Below the pieces are notes generated by a model. It had not been told where the DNA came from. It did not search any database and worked only from the letters and a program-made list of their open reading frames with translations. Below, piece after piece: positions 46,254-55,060 of a DNA stretch of 64,000 nt; position 1 is the first letter of the stretch; the number at the start of each line of letters is the position of its first letter. This DNA comes from Rhizobium sp. Root1203 (GTDB lineage: Bacteria > Pseudomonadota > Alphaproteobacteria > Rhizobiales > Rhizobiaceae). The stretch is from contig NZ_LMCW01000008.1 of the NCBI RefSeq assembly GCF_001424945.1, forward strand, positions 3,867 to 67,866. The letters run 5' to 3'. A program made the position numbers and the translations under genes.

Positions 46254-46366
46254 AAGGTCCTCCGTCGTTCCACGCAAGTCAAGCCAACGTGATACTGCCG
46301 CTCATGGCGCTGGCCTTTGTTTTCGTTTTGCTGGCGAGCGCGGCCAAATCTTGGGGATGGCCGTAA
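46250..46366 (+). CDS. Tiny single-span membrane peptide 2
   Basis: This 38-codon frame overlaps the previous one by ATGA and encodes a short soluble N-terminus followed by a hydrophobic helix (VILPLMALAFVFVLLASAA). The overlap suggests translational coupling. The two could instead be one gene split by a frameshift. Confidence 0.35.
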   Translation: MKGPPSFHASQANVILPLMALAFVFVLLASAAKSWGWP

Positions 46367-46376
46367 TCGAGAAACT

Positions 46377-46424
46377 GTCCGCTTGTGGTGAGGCTGTTGT
46401 CGCCTTCCGGCCCCCAAGCGGCCT
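46377..46424 (+). repeat. Dispersed repeat, long form, copy 2
   Basis: Contains GAGGCTGTTGTCGCCTTCCG and then GCCCCCAAGCGGCC, nearly identical to copy 1 at 43263-43310. Confidence 0.7.
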
Positions 46425-46550
46425 TCGCTAATAAAGCGCTATTGGTTGAGGAACGACGGGTCTGTTCGCATTTTAGCTTTTTCAACAACGTGAAGTTGGG
46501 CTGATTTCCGCTACGTTGGTTGTAGACGTAGTTGGGGCGGTGGTTTCGAA

Positions 46551-46892
46551 ATGAGCTTTGGGGCGTATCGGGTGCTGATCTGGAAGTGGCCGCTATTATC
46601 GGTCCACGTTCTTCTATGGATAGCGCTAGCGATCAAGGCATACAACAATGCTGGCCCCTATCATTTTGCAAGCTGCTGGCCAATCATTCTGCTTTATCTA
46701 CCGCCGGTGAGTACCTTGTTCCTCCTGATCGGAGCCACCAGTTTGATCGTCGTGCTGGCGTCGTTATCACGTCCGACGATGCGTAGACATCCGGGCTTTT
46801 GGGTGGCCATCCATGGAATGGTCCTTACGATTGGGGTGGTGGCCTGCAATTTTTCTGCCTATGCAGCAGTCGGTCAGGTTAACTGCCTGTAA
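46551..46892 (+). CDS. Small four-span membrane protein
   Basis: The 113-residue protein has about four hydrophobic segments (about 15-32, 42-62, 63-78, 85-106) and few charged residues. No family was recognised. It is framed by copies 2 and 3 of the long dispersed repeat. The start at 46551 is the first ATG; its ribosome binding site is weak. Confidence 0.5.
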   Translation: MSFGAYRVLIWKWPLLSVHVLLWIALAIKAYNNAGPYHFASCWPIILLYLPPVSTLFLLIGATSLIVVLASLSRPTMRRHPGFWVAIHGMVLTIGVVACNFSAYAAVGQVNCL

Positions 46893-46908
46893 GGAGAGAC
46901 TGCAATTG

Positions 46909-46956
46909 GCGCTCTGCGGACCAGGCTGTTGTCGCCTTCCAGCCCCCTGCGGTAAG
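46909..46956 (+). repeat. Dispersed repeat, long form, copy 3
   Basis: GCGCTCTGCGGACCAGGCTG followed by TTGTCGCCTTCCAGCCCCCTGC-type sequence, aligned end to end with copies 1 and 2 but more diverged in the last 12 bases. Confidence 0.65.
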
Positions 46957-46971
46957 CGTGTCGCGATTTAA

Positions 46972-47391
46972 CTAAGCGGCAGGGTGATAGAAGATGATTT
47001 CTGGATCGCCCTCATCAAGGTTGTCGACATATCCAGTGGGTTTGAAGCCCAGTTTAGCAAACAGCATTTGCATTGGTCTGTTGGACGTATTGGTGGAGCT
47101 GAAGATTTTTGAACTGGGGTTGGTCGAAAGAAGGTACCTGATGATCTCTGTAGCAAATCCCTGATGACGAAAGTCTTTGCCGACCATCACCATCTCAATA
47201 AACGGATGGCCAAAGAAGGGGTCTGTCAGCACGCCATAAGCGGCAATCCGGCCATCTGCCTCGGCAACGTGACAGCGGGCCGAGAGGAGCCATTCGCTAA
47301 TTTGATCCCGACGCTCCTGGCTTGTCTCGGCAACCGAGTCAACGGCACATAGCGCTTCATAGTCATCGGTGGTCGTCAGCCGAACTTTCAT
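46972..47391 (-). CDS. GNAT family acetyltransferase
   Basis: The 139-residue protein has the GNAT core: a beta strand MVMVGKDFRHQGFATEIIRY, whose R/QxxGx(A) loop binds acetyl-CoA, then STNTSNRPMQMLFAKLGF, the usual motif B. It should acetylate a small-molecule or protein amine; the substrate is unknown. The ATG at 47391 with AGGAA upstream is preferred over the frame from 47574. Confidence 0.88.
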   Translation of the reverse strand: MKVRLTTTDDYEALCAVDSVAETSQERRDQISEWLLSARCHVAEADGRIAAYGVLTDPFFGHPFIEMVMVGKDFRHQGFATEIIRYLLSTNPSSKIFSSTNTSNRPMQMLFAKLGFKPTGYVDNLDEGDPEIIFYHPAA

Positions 47392-47490
47392 TACCATTCC
47401 TGCACATTGGTGATGATAGGCCCTAAATAAGTAGCTCTGCGATTGCTGCAATGTCCGGTTGGCGCAAAGCGGTCGGCCATCAATGGCGGG

Positions 47491-47511
47491 TATCGGCCCA
47501 AAGCGGCATAC
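47491..47511 (+). repeat. Dispersed repeat, short form
   Basis: TATCGGCCCAAAGCGGCATA, matching the short-form unit. A related CGCAAAGCGGTCGGCC lies 27 bases to the left. Confidence 0.55.
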
Positions 47512-47595
47512 CCAGACTGTTGGTATGTTGACTTTCGTTCCACTACTTGCGATCGGTTTCACCGAAAGTTGCAATCCAAAGTCATCGGTGATCGC

Positions 47596-48105
47596 TTGAG
47601 GCGTACGTTTTCTTTTCTCCGCCTAACAGGAGGGGCCACCTTGCTGGCAATTGCGGTTCTCGCGGCATATTACTTTGCTCAACTCCCCGAGACGCCTCTT
47701 CTCAAAGCCTTGAAAAGCGCTTCCATTGGAAGTGTGGTGTACGCCGAAGGGTTATCGCCGCGACCCGCGCAAGCCGTATGTGTATTGCATCCGTATCAAG
47801 ATCGTGTGTACGGAAGTGACGACCTCGCGATGCGGGTGAACACCTTCCTGGCCAAGACCAGTTACCAATCCGATGAAGGGCATTTCGCCTTTATATTCAT
47901 CAGCCGCGACGAGATCACGGTCGAACGAATTAAGCGGTCTACGGAACTCGATATGCTGAGCGTATCGGAAATAAATCAAGCGAGACCCAGCGGGCTACCT
48001 GCGAACTTCATTCCCGAGGAGTGTGTAGTCGGGCCATCCAGCGCTGTCACAAAGATCACGGAGAATGTAAGAACGTTCGCGGTGTTTGGTGAGATTAAGC
48101 CGTGA
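47596..48105 (+). CDS. Membrane-anchored hypothetical protein
   Basis: Read from the TTG at 47596, the 169-residue product has an N-terminal membrane anchor (about 10-32, LTGGATLLAIAVLAAYYFA) and a globular outer domain with one cysteine pair (VCVLHPY and ECVVGP). The upstream part of the frame, from 47443, overlaps a dispersed repeat and is unlikely to be translated. No family was recognised. Confidence 0.5.
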   Translation: MRRTFSFLRLTGGATLLAIAVLAAYYFAQLPETPLLKALKSASIGSVVYAEGLSPRPAQAVCVLHPYQDRVYGSDDLAMRVNTFLAKTSYQSDEGHFAFIFISRDEITVERIKRSTELDMLSVSEINQARPSGLPANFIPEECVVGPSSAVTKITENVRTFAVFGEIKP

Positions 48106-48110
48106 CGGCT

Positions 48111-48136
48111 GTCGGCCCTGAGCGGCCATCTGCTAC
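48111..48136 (+). repeat. Dispersed repeat, short form
   Basis: GCTGTCGGCCCTGAGCGGCC plus six bases lies in the 33-base gap between two convergent genes. Confidence 0.55.
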
Positions 48137-48138
48137 CA

Positions 48139-48657
48139 TTACGGTCTTCGGTATAGGTATTGATGCTTTTCCCTGCGATGGTTGCTTGGCGCGTTCCTCT
48201 TTGCTGTCCAGAATAATGGTCGCGCGAACCGGCCGGCTACTGCCCAGTAAGCGACACCTCCCAAAATCCCGCCCGAGGCCCAAATGGTGTCTTGGTAGGC
48301 GAAAAGCACATCGTAACGAGGTGGGGGGAACGGTCTAGTGTTGTGGCCTATAGTGTATCCCATAAGCGCCCAAGTTCCTGCATAGTAGACGACGCTCCGG
48401 TAGCCCAAGATTTCGGCAACGCTCACAATCAACAGAACGGGTCGAAAAAAATAATACAAACTCACCAAGATTAAAGGCACAGTCAATCCAGGAAGTTGGA
48501 TGGATCGAGAAACCCCGTCTTCGCGTAAGAGCACTGTGATTATCCCTTCCGCCAATCCGAATGAGATCACTCCCGCAAGATAGCCCATCAAAATCATAAA
48601 GACGCGTATCAGGAGATGCCCGAAGGTTTCTAACGCGGACTTGCAGTCGATAACCAT
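48139..48657 (-). CDS. Four-span membrane protein
   Basis: The 172-residue protein has hydrophobic segments at about 14-36, 54-76, 82-100 and 122-140 and a basic C-terminal tail that ends against a dispersed repeat. No family was recognised. Confidence 0.55.
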   Translation of the reverse strand: MVIDCKSALETFGHLLIRVFMILMGYLAGVISFGLAEGIITVLLREDGVSRSIQLPGLTVPLILVSLYYFFRPVLLIVSVAEILGYRSVVYYAGTWALMGYTIGHNTRPFPPPRYDVLFAYQDTIWASGGILGGVAYWAVAGRFARPLFWTAKRNAPSNHRREKHQYLYRRP

Positions 48658-48985
48658 GGCAACTCCATAAATCCATCACGGATCGAGGCTACGCAAACAG
48701 AAGCAGAATGTTCTTTCGATTGCTTTCCGATCTTCTTTTGAATTTTAGCAATACCACTGCACCGTTGCCTCACCAACGACCGGTTCTCTAACCTGGTCGA
48801 GGACACGCATGGCAAAAGCCACCTTTCGCGACCTCCGCGGAGGCTCAGACTCATCGCGGTGGGGACGAGATAGGCATACGTATAGGCTCCTCTCGACCGA
48901 AGTCGAGCGTACAGACTATTGGACCCGTTGGGCCTGGTAGTGGGTCATGGTAGCGTGTCCTGAATAGGTCAAACCCGGAGATTTC
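48658..48985. other. Intergenic region upstream of the MscS-CNBD gene
   Basis: A CTCGAC/GTCGAG hairpin with a CGAA loop lies at 48892-48907, and an ATACGTAT palindrome at 48877-48884. GTCCTGAATAGG at 48957-48968 also occurs just upstream of the RsbQ-like gene (38169-38180). No gene is supported. Confidence 0.45.
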
Positions 48986-50491
48986 ATGGTCGGCTTTTCT
49001 GTTATCGTTGGAGACCCGATCGCGCAGTTCGCAGCACTGGTGGCCCTTGCGCTGATAGCGCGCCTTCTAGCACGCGGGCACTCGGGGACTCGCTTCTCTG
49101 CCAACGTGGCGTTCTTCGCCCTCCTCACCGTCCTTCTCGTCGCCAACAACCTTGCGCCCTGGAACGGCGACACGACCGCGCAGGACTTGACGCACCGCAT
49201 ATTCATCGGACTTGCGAAGGCAACTTGGTGGATCGGCGGTGCGATGACGCTGGTGAGCGCGGTACGCCTCTTCCTGATTTTCGAGCAGAAGCCAAGAGAG
49301 GGGCGGCTGATCCAAGATCTACTCGTCGGCCTGATCTATTCGGGCGCGGCGCTTGCGGTCATCGCATTCGTATTCAGGCTGCCGGTCGGCACCTTGATCG
49401 CCACCTCGGGCGTCTTCGCGATCGTTCTCGGCCTTGCACTCCAGAGTACTTTGAACGACGTCTTTTCGGGCATCGCCCTCAACCTGGGAAGACCTTACAC
49501 CGTGGGGGACTGGATAGTCCTGGAAGACGGCATGCAAGGCCGGGTCGTCGAGACGAACTGGCGTTCTACACACCTGCTCAGCAACACAAACGACCTCATC
49601 ATCGTCCCGAACAGCGCTTTGGCCAAGGCACGCCTGACGAACCTGACCGGCTCGGACGAGATACATGGTGCCACTATCACCGTTCGGATCCTGCCTACAC
49701 GTCCGCCGGCTGTCGTCGAAGAGGTCATGAAAACTGTTCTTTTGAGCGCCAACTGCATACTCAAATCCCCTCCTCCATCAGCTTCCATAATTGGTCTCGA
49801 TGCGTCAGCGATCGAAGTCGAGTTGGCATTCAAGGTGTCAGACCTTTCGCGAACGTCAGCCGCCAAGAACGAGATTTATGATCTGGTATTCAGACATGCG
49901 AAGGCTGCAGGTCTCCAACTAGGCGCGCCTCGGGGCGGGCCGTCCGACGCCGCCCAGAGTTTGGAAGGCGTCAAGCATCCCGGAACAGCTTGGCGACTGC
50001 TGAACTCGATTGCACTGTTCTCCACGCTCACGGAAGACGAGATGGAAAGCCTTGCCGCCAGCATGAAGCGTCTCACATTCAAAATAGACATGGTGATCGC
50101 ACCGCAGAATGCCTCGATGACGTCATTGATGATCGTGCGCAGCGGCGTCGTCGTGGTGGAGAAGCAAACGGAAGAGAGTTGCGAGGAAATCACGCGCCTT
50201 GCACCGGGTGACTTGTTTGGTGAGCGGGGTGTTTTGATGGGAGCGCCGGAGACCGCCAGAATGCGGGCGCTCACATTCGTGGTCGTCTACGAAATTTCGA
50301 AAGATCATCTTGCTACCGTGATGCGCGATCGGCCATCGCTCTTTGAAGAGCTCGGCGAACTTCTTGCGAAGAGAATGCAATCCGAGGAGCATCTGGGCGT
50401 CCTCAATGACAAGGCGGCGTCCAGTCATCCCACCTCTCTAGCGGCACGCATCCACCACCTTTTCGAGGTGCCGCACACCCACAAAAAATGA
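48986..50491 (+). CDS. MscS-type mechanosensitive channel with cyclic-nucleotide-binding domain
   Basis: The 501-residue protein has about four N-terminal membrane spans, a pore helix and MscS beta domain (LPVGTLIATSGVFAIVLGLA, then NDVFSGIALNLGRPYTVGDW), and a C-terminal CNBD (about 335-460) with the phosphate-binding cassette LAPGDLFGERGVLMGAPETA. Such fusions open or close in response to cAMP or cGMP as well as tension. CGGAG precedes the ATG at 48986. It probably protects against osmotic downshock. Confidence 0.93.
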   Translation: MVGFSVIVGDPIAQFAALVALALIARLLARGHSGTRFSANVAFFALLTVLLVANNLAPWNGDTTAQDLTHRIFIGLAKATWWIGGAMTLVSAVRLFLIFEQKPREGRLIQDLLVGLIYSGAALAVIAFVFRLPVGTLIATSGVFAIVLGLALQSTLNDVFSGIALNLGRPYTVGDWIVLEDGMQGRVVETNWRSTHLLSNTNDLIIVPNSALAKARLTNLTGSDEIHGATITVRILPTRPPAVVEEVMKTVLLSANCILKSPPPSASIIGLDASAIEVELAFKVSDLSRTSAAKNEIYDLVFRHAKAAGLQLGAPRGGPSDAAQSLEGVKHPGTAWRLLNSIALFSTLTEDEMESLAASMKRLTFKIDMVIAPQNASMTSLMIVRSGVVVVEKQTEESCEEITRLAPGDLFGERGVLMGAPETARMRALTFVVVYEISKDHLATVMRDRPSLFEELGELLAKRMQSEEHLGVLNDKAASSHPTSLAARIHHLFEVPHTHKK

Positions 50492-50531
50492 ATGTGCCGA
50501 GCCTCGTGATCAACACGTACGCCGACGAGCC

Positions 50532-50556
50532 GGAACATTCCGCTTTTCCGTCCGTT
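50532..50556 (+). promoter_or_regulatory. EcfG (RpoE2)-type stress promoter
   Basis: GGAAC (50532-50536) and GTT (50554-50556) are separated by 17 bases, 32 bases before the ATG of the YflT-like gene. Confidence 0.72.
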
Positions 50557-50588
50557 CGATCTCCATACGAACATCGGAGGAGGATTCC

Positions 50589-51278
50589 ATGACCAATCTC
50601 TATAACGACGGCGCTCCCAACATTACCGGCGTCGGCGCTAAAAGTGTGATGACGGCATTCTTCGATTCCAGAAGCAATGCCGAGACGGCCATCGACAAGC
50701 TCAAAGCAGCGGGCGTGACCGACGTGCGCCTCATGCCGGGCTATGAGGCCGACGGAGAAAGACCGGCAACTGCGGAAGGACCGAGCTTCTGGTCGAGGCT
50801 AGGAGATTGGTTCTTCCCGGACGAAGACCGCGACGTCTACGCCGAAGGCCTTCGCCGGGGCGGCTTCCTCGTCTCCGTCTCGGTCGACAGCGCCACCTAC
50901 AACATAGCTCACGACATCCTCGCTGACGAAGGTGCTATCGATCTGGACGAACGTGCGGACACGTGGCGCACGGAAGGCTGGGACGCCGACCGCGACCAGC
51001 AGGCAATCGCTTCCCGTGACGATGTGTTTCAGGCGGATGCGGCGGCAAGCGCCGCGACCAGCGTCGGTCGCTACACCCGCAGCACCAAGTCTACGTCGAC
51101 ACGTGTCCGCGCCTACGAACTGGCCGAAGACCTCCCGGACGATGTGCTCGACGACGTCCTTCCCACGGGCCATCAGCGAGACATTTCCGAAGGTGATCGC
51201 CCTGCACATGATCGCGCGACGCAGAGCCAATCGATCGACGACCTGCGTCAGAGCCAGAGCCTACCGGGTAGCCGGTGA
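50589..51278 (+). CDS. YflT-like general stress protein with acidic linker
   Basis: The 229-residue protein has two ferredoxin-like segments, SVMTAFFDSRSNAETAIDKL (about 18-37) and VYAEGLRRGGFLVSVSVDSA (about 85-104), like the general-stress YflT/17M group, then a long disordered, charged tail (about 130-229). The same two segments occur in the protein at 55061-55660. GGAGGAGG precedes the ATG, and an EcfG promoter lies 32 bases upstream, so induction in general stress is likely. Confidence 0.8.
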   Translation: MTNLYNDGAPNITGVGAKSVMTAFFDSRSNAETAIDKLKAAGVTDVRLMPGYEADGERPATAEGPSFWSRLGDWFFPDEDRDVYAEGLRRGGFLVSVSVDSATYNIAHDILADEGAIDLDERADTWRTEGWDADRDQQAIASRDDVFQADAAASAATSVGRYTRSTKSTSTRVRAYELAEDLPDDVLDDVLPTGHQRDISEGDRPAHDRATQSQSIDDLRQSQSLPGSR

Positions 51279-51288
51279 CCAGCATGCA

Positions 51289-51316
51289 GAGGGAGAGGAG
51301 TCGTCTCCCCTCCCTC
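51289..51316 (+). terminator. Hairpin downstream of the YflT-like gene
   Basis: GAGGGAGAGGAG/CTCCCCTCCCTC pair at 11 of 12 positions around a TCGT loop, ten bases past the stop codon. The T-tract is weak (CTTC). Confidence 0.55.
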
Positions 51317-51575
51317 CTTCGGCTCCCGTCAGAAGACAGAGACCTCCCAGCCGAGCCGTCCAGCGGGGGTTCGCGGGACTGTCTTGGCGATGCCATTTCC
51401 CTCCACCACACGCGGGGAGGCGATGTTTTCGAACCCGTTTCAACCCATAGCCCGTTTAACACGAGGAAGAGAGAGGCTGTGACGGAAGGCTCGAACCTAC
51501 GATGATGAACAGTCAGGCACCTTAGCCATCCCCTTAGCTGTGGCCCTGTCAACGCCCTCGTCACTACTCCGGTTG

Positions 51576-51941
51576 TCAGCGAACCTTTTCGGTACCGCTC
51601 GGCGTCGTAACCATTGTCGGCCCGCCGCCGTTGCCGCTGGGAGTAGGATCACGATCCGTCGCCTCAGGAGGTCGGCTGCTCCCGTCGGCTGGATTGTTAT
51701 CGAATGTGCCTTCGCCTTTCGGCTGTGCACTCATCGGGTCCTGCTTTGTGGAGGCTGTTGACTGCTGATCCTTATCGATGCTTTCCCCCCATAACTCCGA
51801 AATACCCCAAGCGATCATGGTCAGCACGAGCGCGCTTGCGAGAATGACGAGTACGGGCCGACCTCGGCTGCCCTGCCTTGCCTCCATTGCTGTTTCCGTC
51901 ACTCGCGTGCGCGGCGGTTGATCATTCGAACCCATTGTCAT
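51576..51941 (-). CDS. Single-span membrane protein with disordered outer tail
   Basis: The 121-residue protein has a short cytoplasmic N-terminus, one membrane span (about 30-52, VLVILASALVLTMIAWGIS) and a hydrophilic tail rich in Pro, Ser, Thr and Gly. AGGAG lies upstream of the ATG at 51941. An EcfG-type promoter sits directly upstream. No family was recognised; similar short stress-induced membrane proteins are common in rhizobia. Confidence 0.65.
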   Translation of the reverse strand: MTMGSNDQPPRTRVTETAMEARQGSRGRPVLVILASALVLTMIAWGISELWGESIDKDQQSTASTKQDPMSAQPKGEGTFDNNPADGSSRPPEATDRDPTPSGNGGGPTMVTTPSGTEKVR

Positions 51942-51971
51942 GTCAGCTCCTGTCCTTGGTTGCGCTTGTTC

Positions 51972-51996
51972 AACCACTGGGCGGTCCACAAGTTCC
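51972..51996 (-). promoter_or_regulatory. EcfG (RpoE2)-type stress promoter
   Basis: On the minus strand GGAAC (51992-51996) and GTT (51972-51974) are separated by 17 bases, 30 bases before the start codon at 51941. Confidence 0.7.
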
Positions 51997-52279
51997 CAAT
52001 GCGAGACAAAATGCGAGCCGACCTTTCTGGCAGGATCCGCAAACGCGAGAAGTGCGTAAGCAACGACAAACAGCTCGAAGGTGCGGATTAACGGACGTCA
52101 ATGATGGGACCAAGCAAACCACCACTCATCTCGGAGACCCCGGCAGCCACGCAGCGGAAACCTGCAGCCTCCAATGCTGATCTATAAATGTTCGTCGGCC
52201 AGATTAAGTATTTGCATGTTTGGATGGTTTTAACCGAGGTGTCGTAGGTGTGGGGAAATACTGTCCCGGAATGTGTCAA

Positions 52280-54445
52280 ATGTCCCTGAAACCCAACCTC
52301 CTCATTAAAGTCTTAGCCTCCATCGCGTCCTTTGGCATCATTGTCGGCGCTATTTACGCCACGATGACATGGGCGGCCGGTCAGGCTGACGAGACCGCAA
52401 TCCAGCGGCAAGACAGCCTGGTTCGCTTGGTTGTCAGTAAGATGCAGGAGAGAATTGCCCACGATCAGGAAAGTGCGACGGTCTGGGACGACGCGGTTAG
52501 AAAGGTGCGCGAAGGTGATCGAGAGTGGATCGACGCAAACCTTGGCAGTTGGATGCACACATACTTTGGGCACGACGCTGCATTCGTCATCGGTCCAGCC
52601 AACGACCTCATTTATGGCTATTCGGACGTCGATACGGACCCGGAGAAGGCATACTCCACCGTTTCACTAAAGGTTCGAGAGCTCATTGAAGACCTTCGAG
52701 AACGGTTGGCCACTGGCGACACCTCCGGCCTTTCGCGCACAATGCTGAGCATCGGTGAAACTGATATCGTGAGCATCAATGGTAGCCCCGCCATAGTCAG
52801 CATCAAGCCCATTGTTTCGGACAGCGGCGAGATCCAGGACGTTGCCGGGAAACAACCGCTTCACATCGCCTTGCGCTATCTTGACGCTGACTTCGCCCAG
52901 TCCCTCGGCGCAGATTACCTTTTCGCCGAAATGCAGTTCGCCTGGGCGCGCGAGGATGTTGAGCGACGCTACTTTCCTTTGGCGGCACGCGACAGAACGG
53001 CGATGGGCTACTTGAGTTGGAAACCCTTCCTACCTGGTACGGCCGTGCTTCAGGCTACCAAGCCGGCGATGATACTGGGGACAGTTTTAGTGGCTGGGGC
53101 GTTGGCGGGGCTTGTTGTGCTTCTTCAAGGGCGTGCGGATCGACTACGGAAGAGCCAAGGTGAGCTCTACTATTTGGCGCATCATGATCCTTTGAGTGGG
53201 CTTCCAAACCGCGCTGCGTTCAAAGCGGAAGTCGAGAAAACTCTCGCGACTTCTGAAGCCGCTGTGCTCTTTCTCGACCTCGACCGCTTCAAGCAGATAA
53301 ACGACACTCTGGGCCATCCGGTCGGGGACCGATTGATTGTCGACGTGGCCGCTCGTCTCAAGTCTGCCGTTTCCGCAGGCGCTATGGTTGCTCGCATTGG
53401 CGGCGACGAATTCACGGTCCTCGTTCCAGCATCGAAATCGGTAGATGTTGAACAATTGGCTGAACAGCTCATCGCTGCTATTCGCCAACCCTTCGAAATT
53501 GACGGACAACCGATCTTAATCGGCTTGAGCATCGGCATCGCTTTCTCTTCGCCCGGCAACTCTGAAGCCAGGGATATTCTACGTCGTGCGGATATCGCCC
53601 TCTACAGCGCCAAAAGCACAGGGCGCAATCGCTACGTGATCTTCGGTGCCCACATGGAGGAAATGGCCAAGACCCGCCGTGATCTGGAGCAAGACCTACG
53701 TGCCGCCCTCGACAGTAGGACGCAGATTGAGGTGCATTATCAGCCGGTGTATGCTGCGGAAAACAGTCACTTAATAGGCGTCGAAGCACTGGCGAGATGG
53801 CGGCATCCCATAAAGGGACTCATACAGCCGGATGTATTCATCTCTATCGCTGAGGACGCAGGACTTATCGACAGGCTGGGCGAGCAAATACTCCAGACAG
53901 CATTGGCGGACGCTAAAAAGTGGCCGAGCTTGAGTGTCGCGGTGAACGCGTCGGCGGTGGAACTAAGGAGCGATACCTACGCGCTGCGCGTCGCAGCGGC
54001 GCTTGAACGAGCCAATTTTGATCCAAGTCGTTTGGAAATTGAGATTACGGAAAGTGCTGTGCTTGGAAATGAAGACGCCTGTCGTCGCAACATCAACTCC
54101 CTTAGGCAGCTCGGGGTCGGATTTGCGCTTGATGATTTTGGCACTGGCTTCTCGTCGTTCGGACGTCTGCAGCAGCTCGATGTCGATCGCATAAAAATCG
54201 ACCGCTGCTTTGTCGCTGCTTACGGGACCGAGAATAACAACGGGATCGTGCAAGCAATGATCAGCTTGGCACACGCAAAGGGCTTGAAGATCACAGCAGA
54301 GGGTATCGAAACCAATGAGCAGAAGGCTTGGCTCTGCGCACTTGGATGTGACGATCTTCAAGGGTACCTTCTGTGCAAGCCGGTTTTGCCCGAGATGATC
54401 AGCGACATGTACAACCGCCTTCGAGCGGTTAACTCTCAGAAATAG
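52280..54445 (+). CDS. CHASE4-GGDEF-EAL cyclic-di-GMP protein
   Basis: The 721-residue inner-membrane protein has a first span (about 8-32), a periplasmic CHASE4-like domain (about 35-255, with SATVWDDAVRKV) and a second span (about 262-284). The GGDEF domain follows with FLDLDRFKQINDTLGH and an intact GGDEF at 374-378, then an EAL domain starting VEALARWRHP at 501-510 with DDFGTGFSS and KIDRCF. Both active sites look complete. No RxxD inhibitory site is seen. The ATG at 52280 is preferred over 52220. It senses an external signal and sets cyclic-di-GMP. Confidence 0.93.
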   Translation: MSLKPNLLIKVLASIASFGIIVGAIYATMTWAAGQADETAIQRQDSLVRLVVSKMQERIAHDQESATVWDDAVRKVREGDREWIDANLGSWMHTYFGHDAAFVIGPANDLIYGYSDVDTDPEKAYSTVSLKVRELIEDLRERLATGDTSGLSRTMLSIGETDIVSINGSPAIVSIKPIVSDSGEIQDVAGKQPLHIALRYLDADFAQSLGADYLFAEMQFAWAREDVERRYFPLAARDRTAMGYLSWKPFLPGTAVLQATKPAMILGTVLVAGALAGLVVLLQGRADRLRKSQGELYYLAHHDPLSGLPNRAAFKAEVEKTLATSEAAVLFLDLDRFKQINDTLGHPVGDRLIVDVAARLKSAVSAGAMVARIGGDEFTVLVPASKSVDVEQLAEQLIAAIRQPFEIDGQPILIGLSIGIAFSSPGNSEARDILRRADIALYSAKSTGRNRYVIFGAHMEEMAKTRRDLEQDLRAALDSRTQIEVHYQPVYAAENSHLIGVEALARWRHPIKGLIQPDVFISIAEDAGLIDRLGEQILQTALADAKKWPSLSVAVNASAVELRSDTYALRVAAALERANFDPSRLEIEITESAVLGNEDACRRNINSLRQLGVGFALDDFGTGFSSFGRLQQLDVDRIKIDRCFVAAYGTENNNGIVQAMISLAHAKGLKITAEGIETNEQKAWLCALGCDDLQGYLLCKPVLPEMISDMYNRLRAVNSQK

Positions 54446-55060
54446 CTGCATCGGTCATCGTCCGCTCGCAGCTCTTGCCGGCATCTTTCTTAGAATCTCT
54501 TAAAGCCGAGGTCCGAAGCCTTGATAAATTGAGTTGGTTCCATCGACGCAAAGGTGTCAAAGACCGACGATATGCTAGCTGGTGCTGCTAGCCGACCTCG
54601 CGCCGCCCGCTTGGCTTGGCAATAATGGAAGTGGCGGCGTAGGGATGAATTTGCCATCGAATAGTGCGCCAATCTTCACCGCTTTATGTTAGAGCTTTCT
54701 CCGTGAGATCAGCCAACTAACGTTCTAATCTCTGGTGGCGTAAGGTCGATTTCGCGTCACCCCCGACTAGTTTTTGTGCAAATAGGTGTGGGCTTTTCAG
54801 GAGGTTGTCCATTCGGAGCGGGTTTAGAAGACTGGAGTTACCACCCCAGTTTTCCATGATCGCTCCGAATGAACATTCACAAGAGTGCACCCGACTGAAG
54901 CCGGGCTACGGCTCATGCTTCAGGTCCAGGGACTTCGCGAAAGCCTGCGGGCCCCTCGGCCTCAACCATATCCGCACCAAGCCCTCACCTTAGCCGCAGC
55001 GGGTGCGTAAAGGTTTCGCCAGTCCTTCGTTGGCACGTGCGAACGGTTCAACCACAACCA
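54446..55060. other. 615-base intergenic region with strong dyad symmetry
   Basis: A perfect 11-base inverted repeat CATTCGGAGCG/CGCTCCGAATG lies at 54810-54871 around a 40-base centre that itself has an ACTGG/CCAGT hairpin. TGAAGC/GCTTCA with an inner AGCCG/CGGCT follows at about 54897-54923. The density of pairing suggests a structured RNA or a small mobile remnant. No protein gene is supported. Confidence 0.45.

Noticed and set aside
43263..48136. Integron-like cassette array
   Set aside because: The repeats lack the core-site sequences and stem layout of attC sites, gene orientations are mixed, and no integrase is present.
51480..51545. Sequence with GGTTCGAGCC on the minus strand resembling a tRNA T-loop
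   Set aside because: The T-stem does not pair and no acceptor, D or anticodon arm can be built around it.
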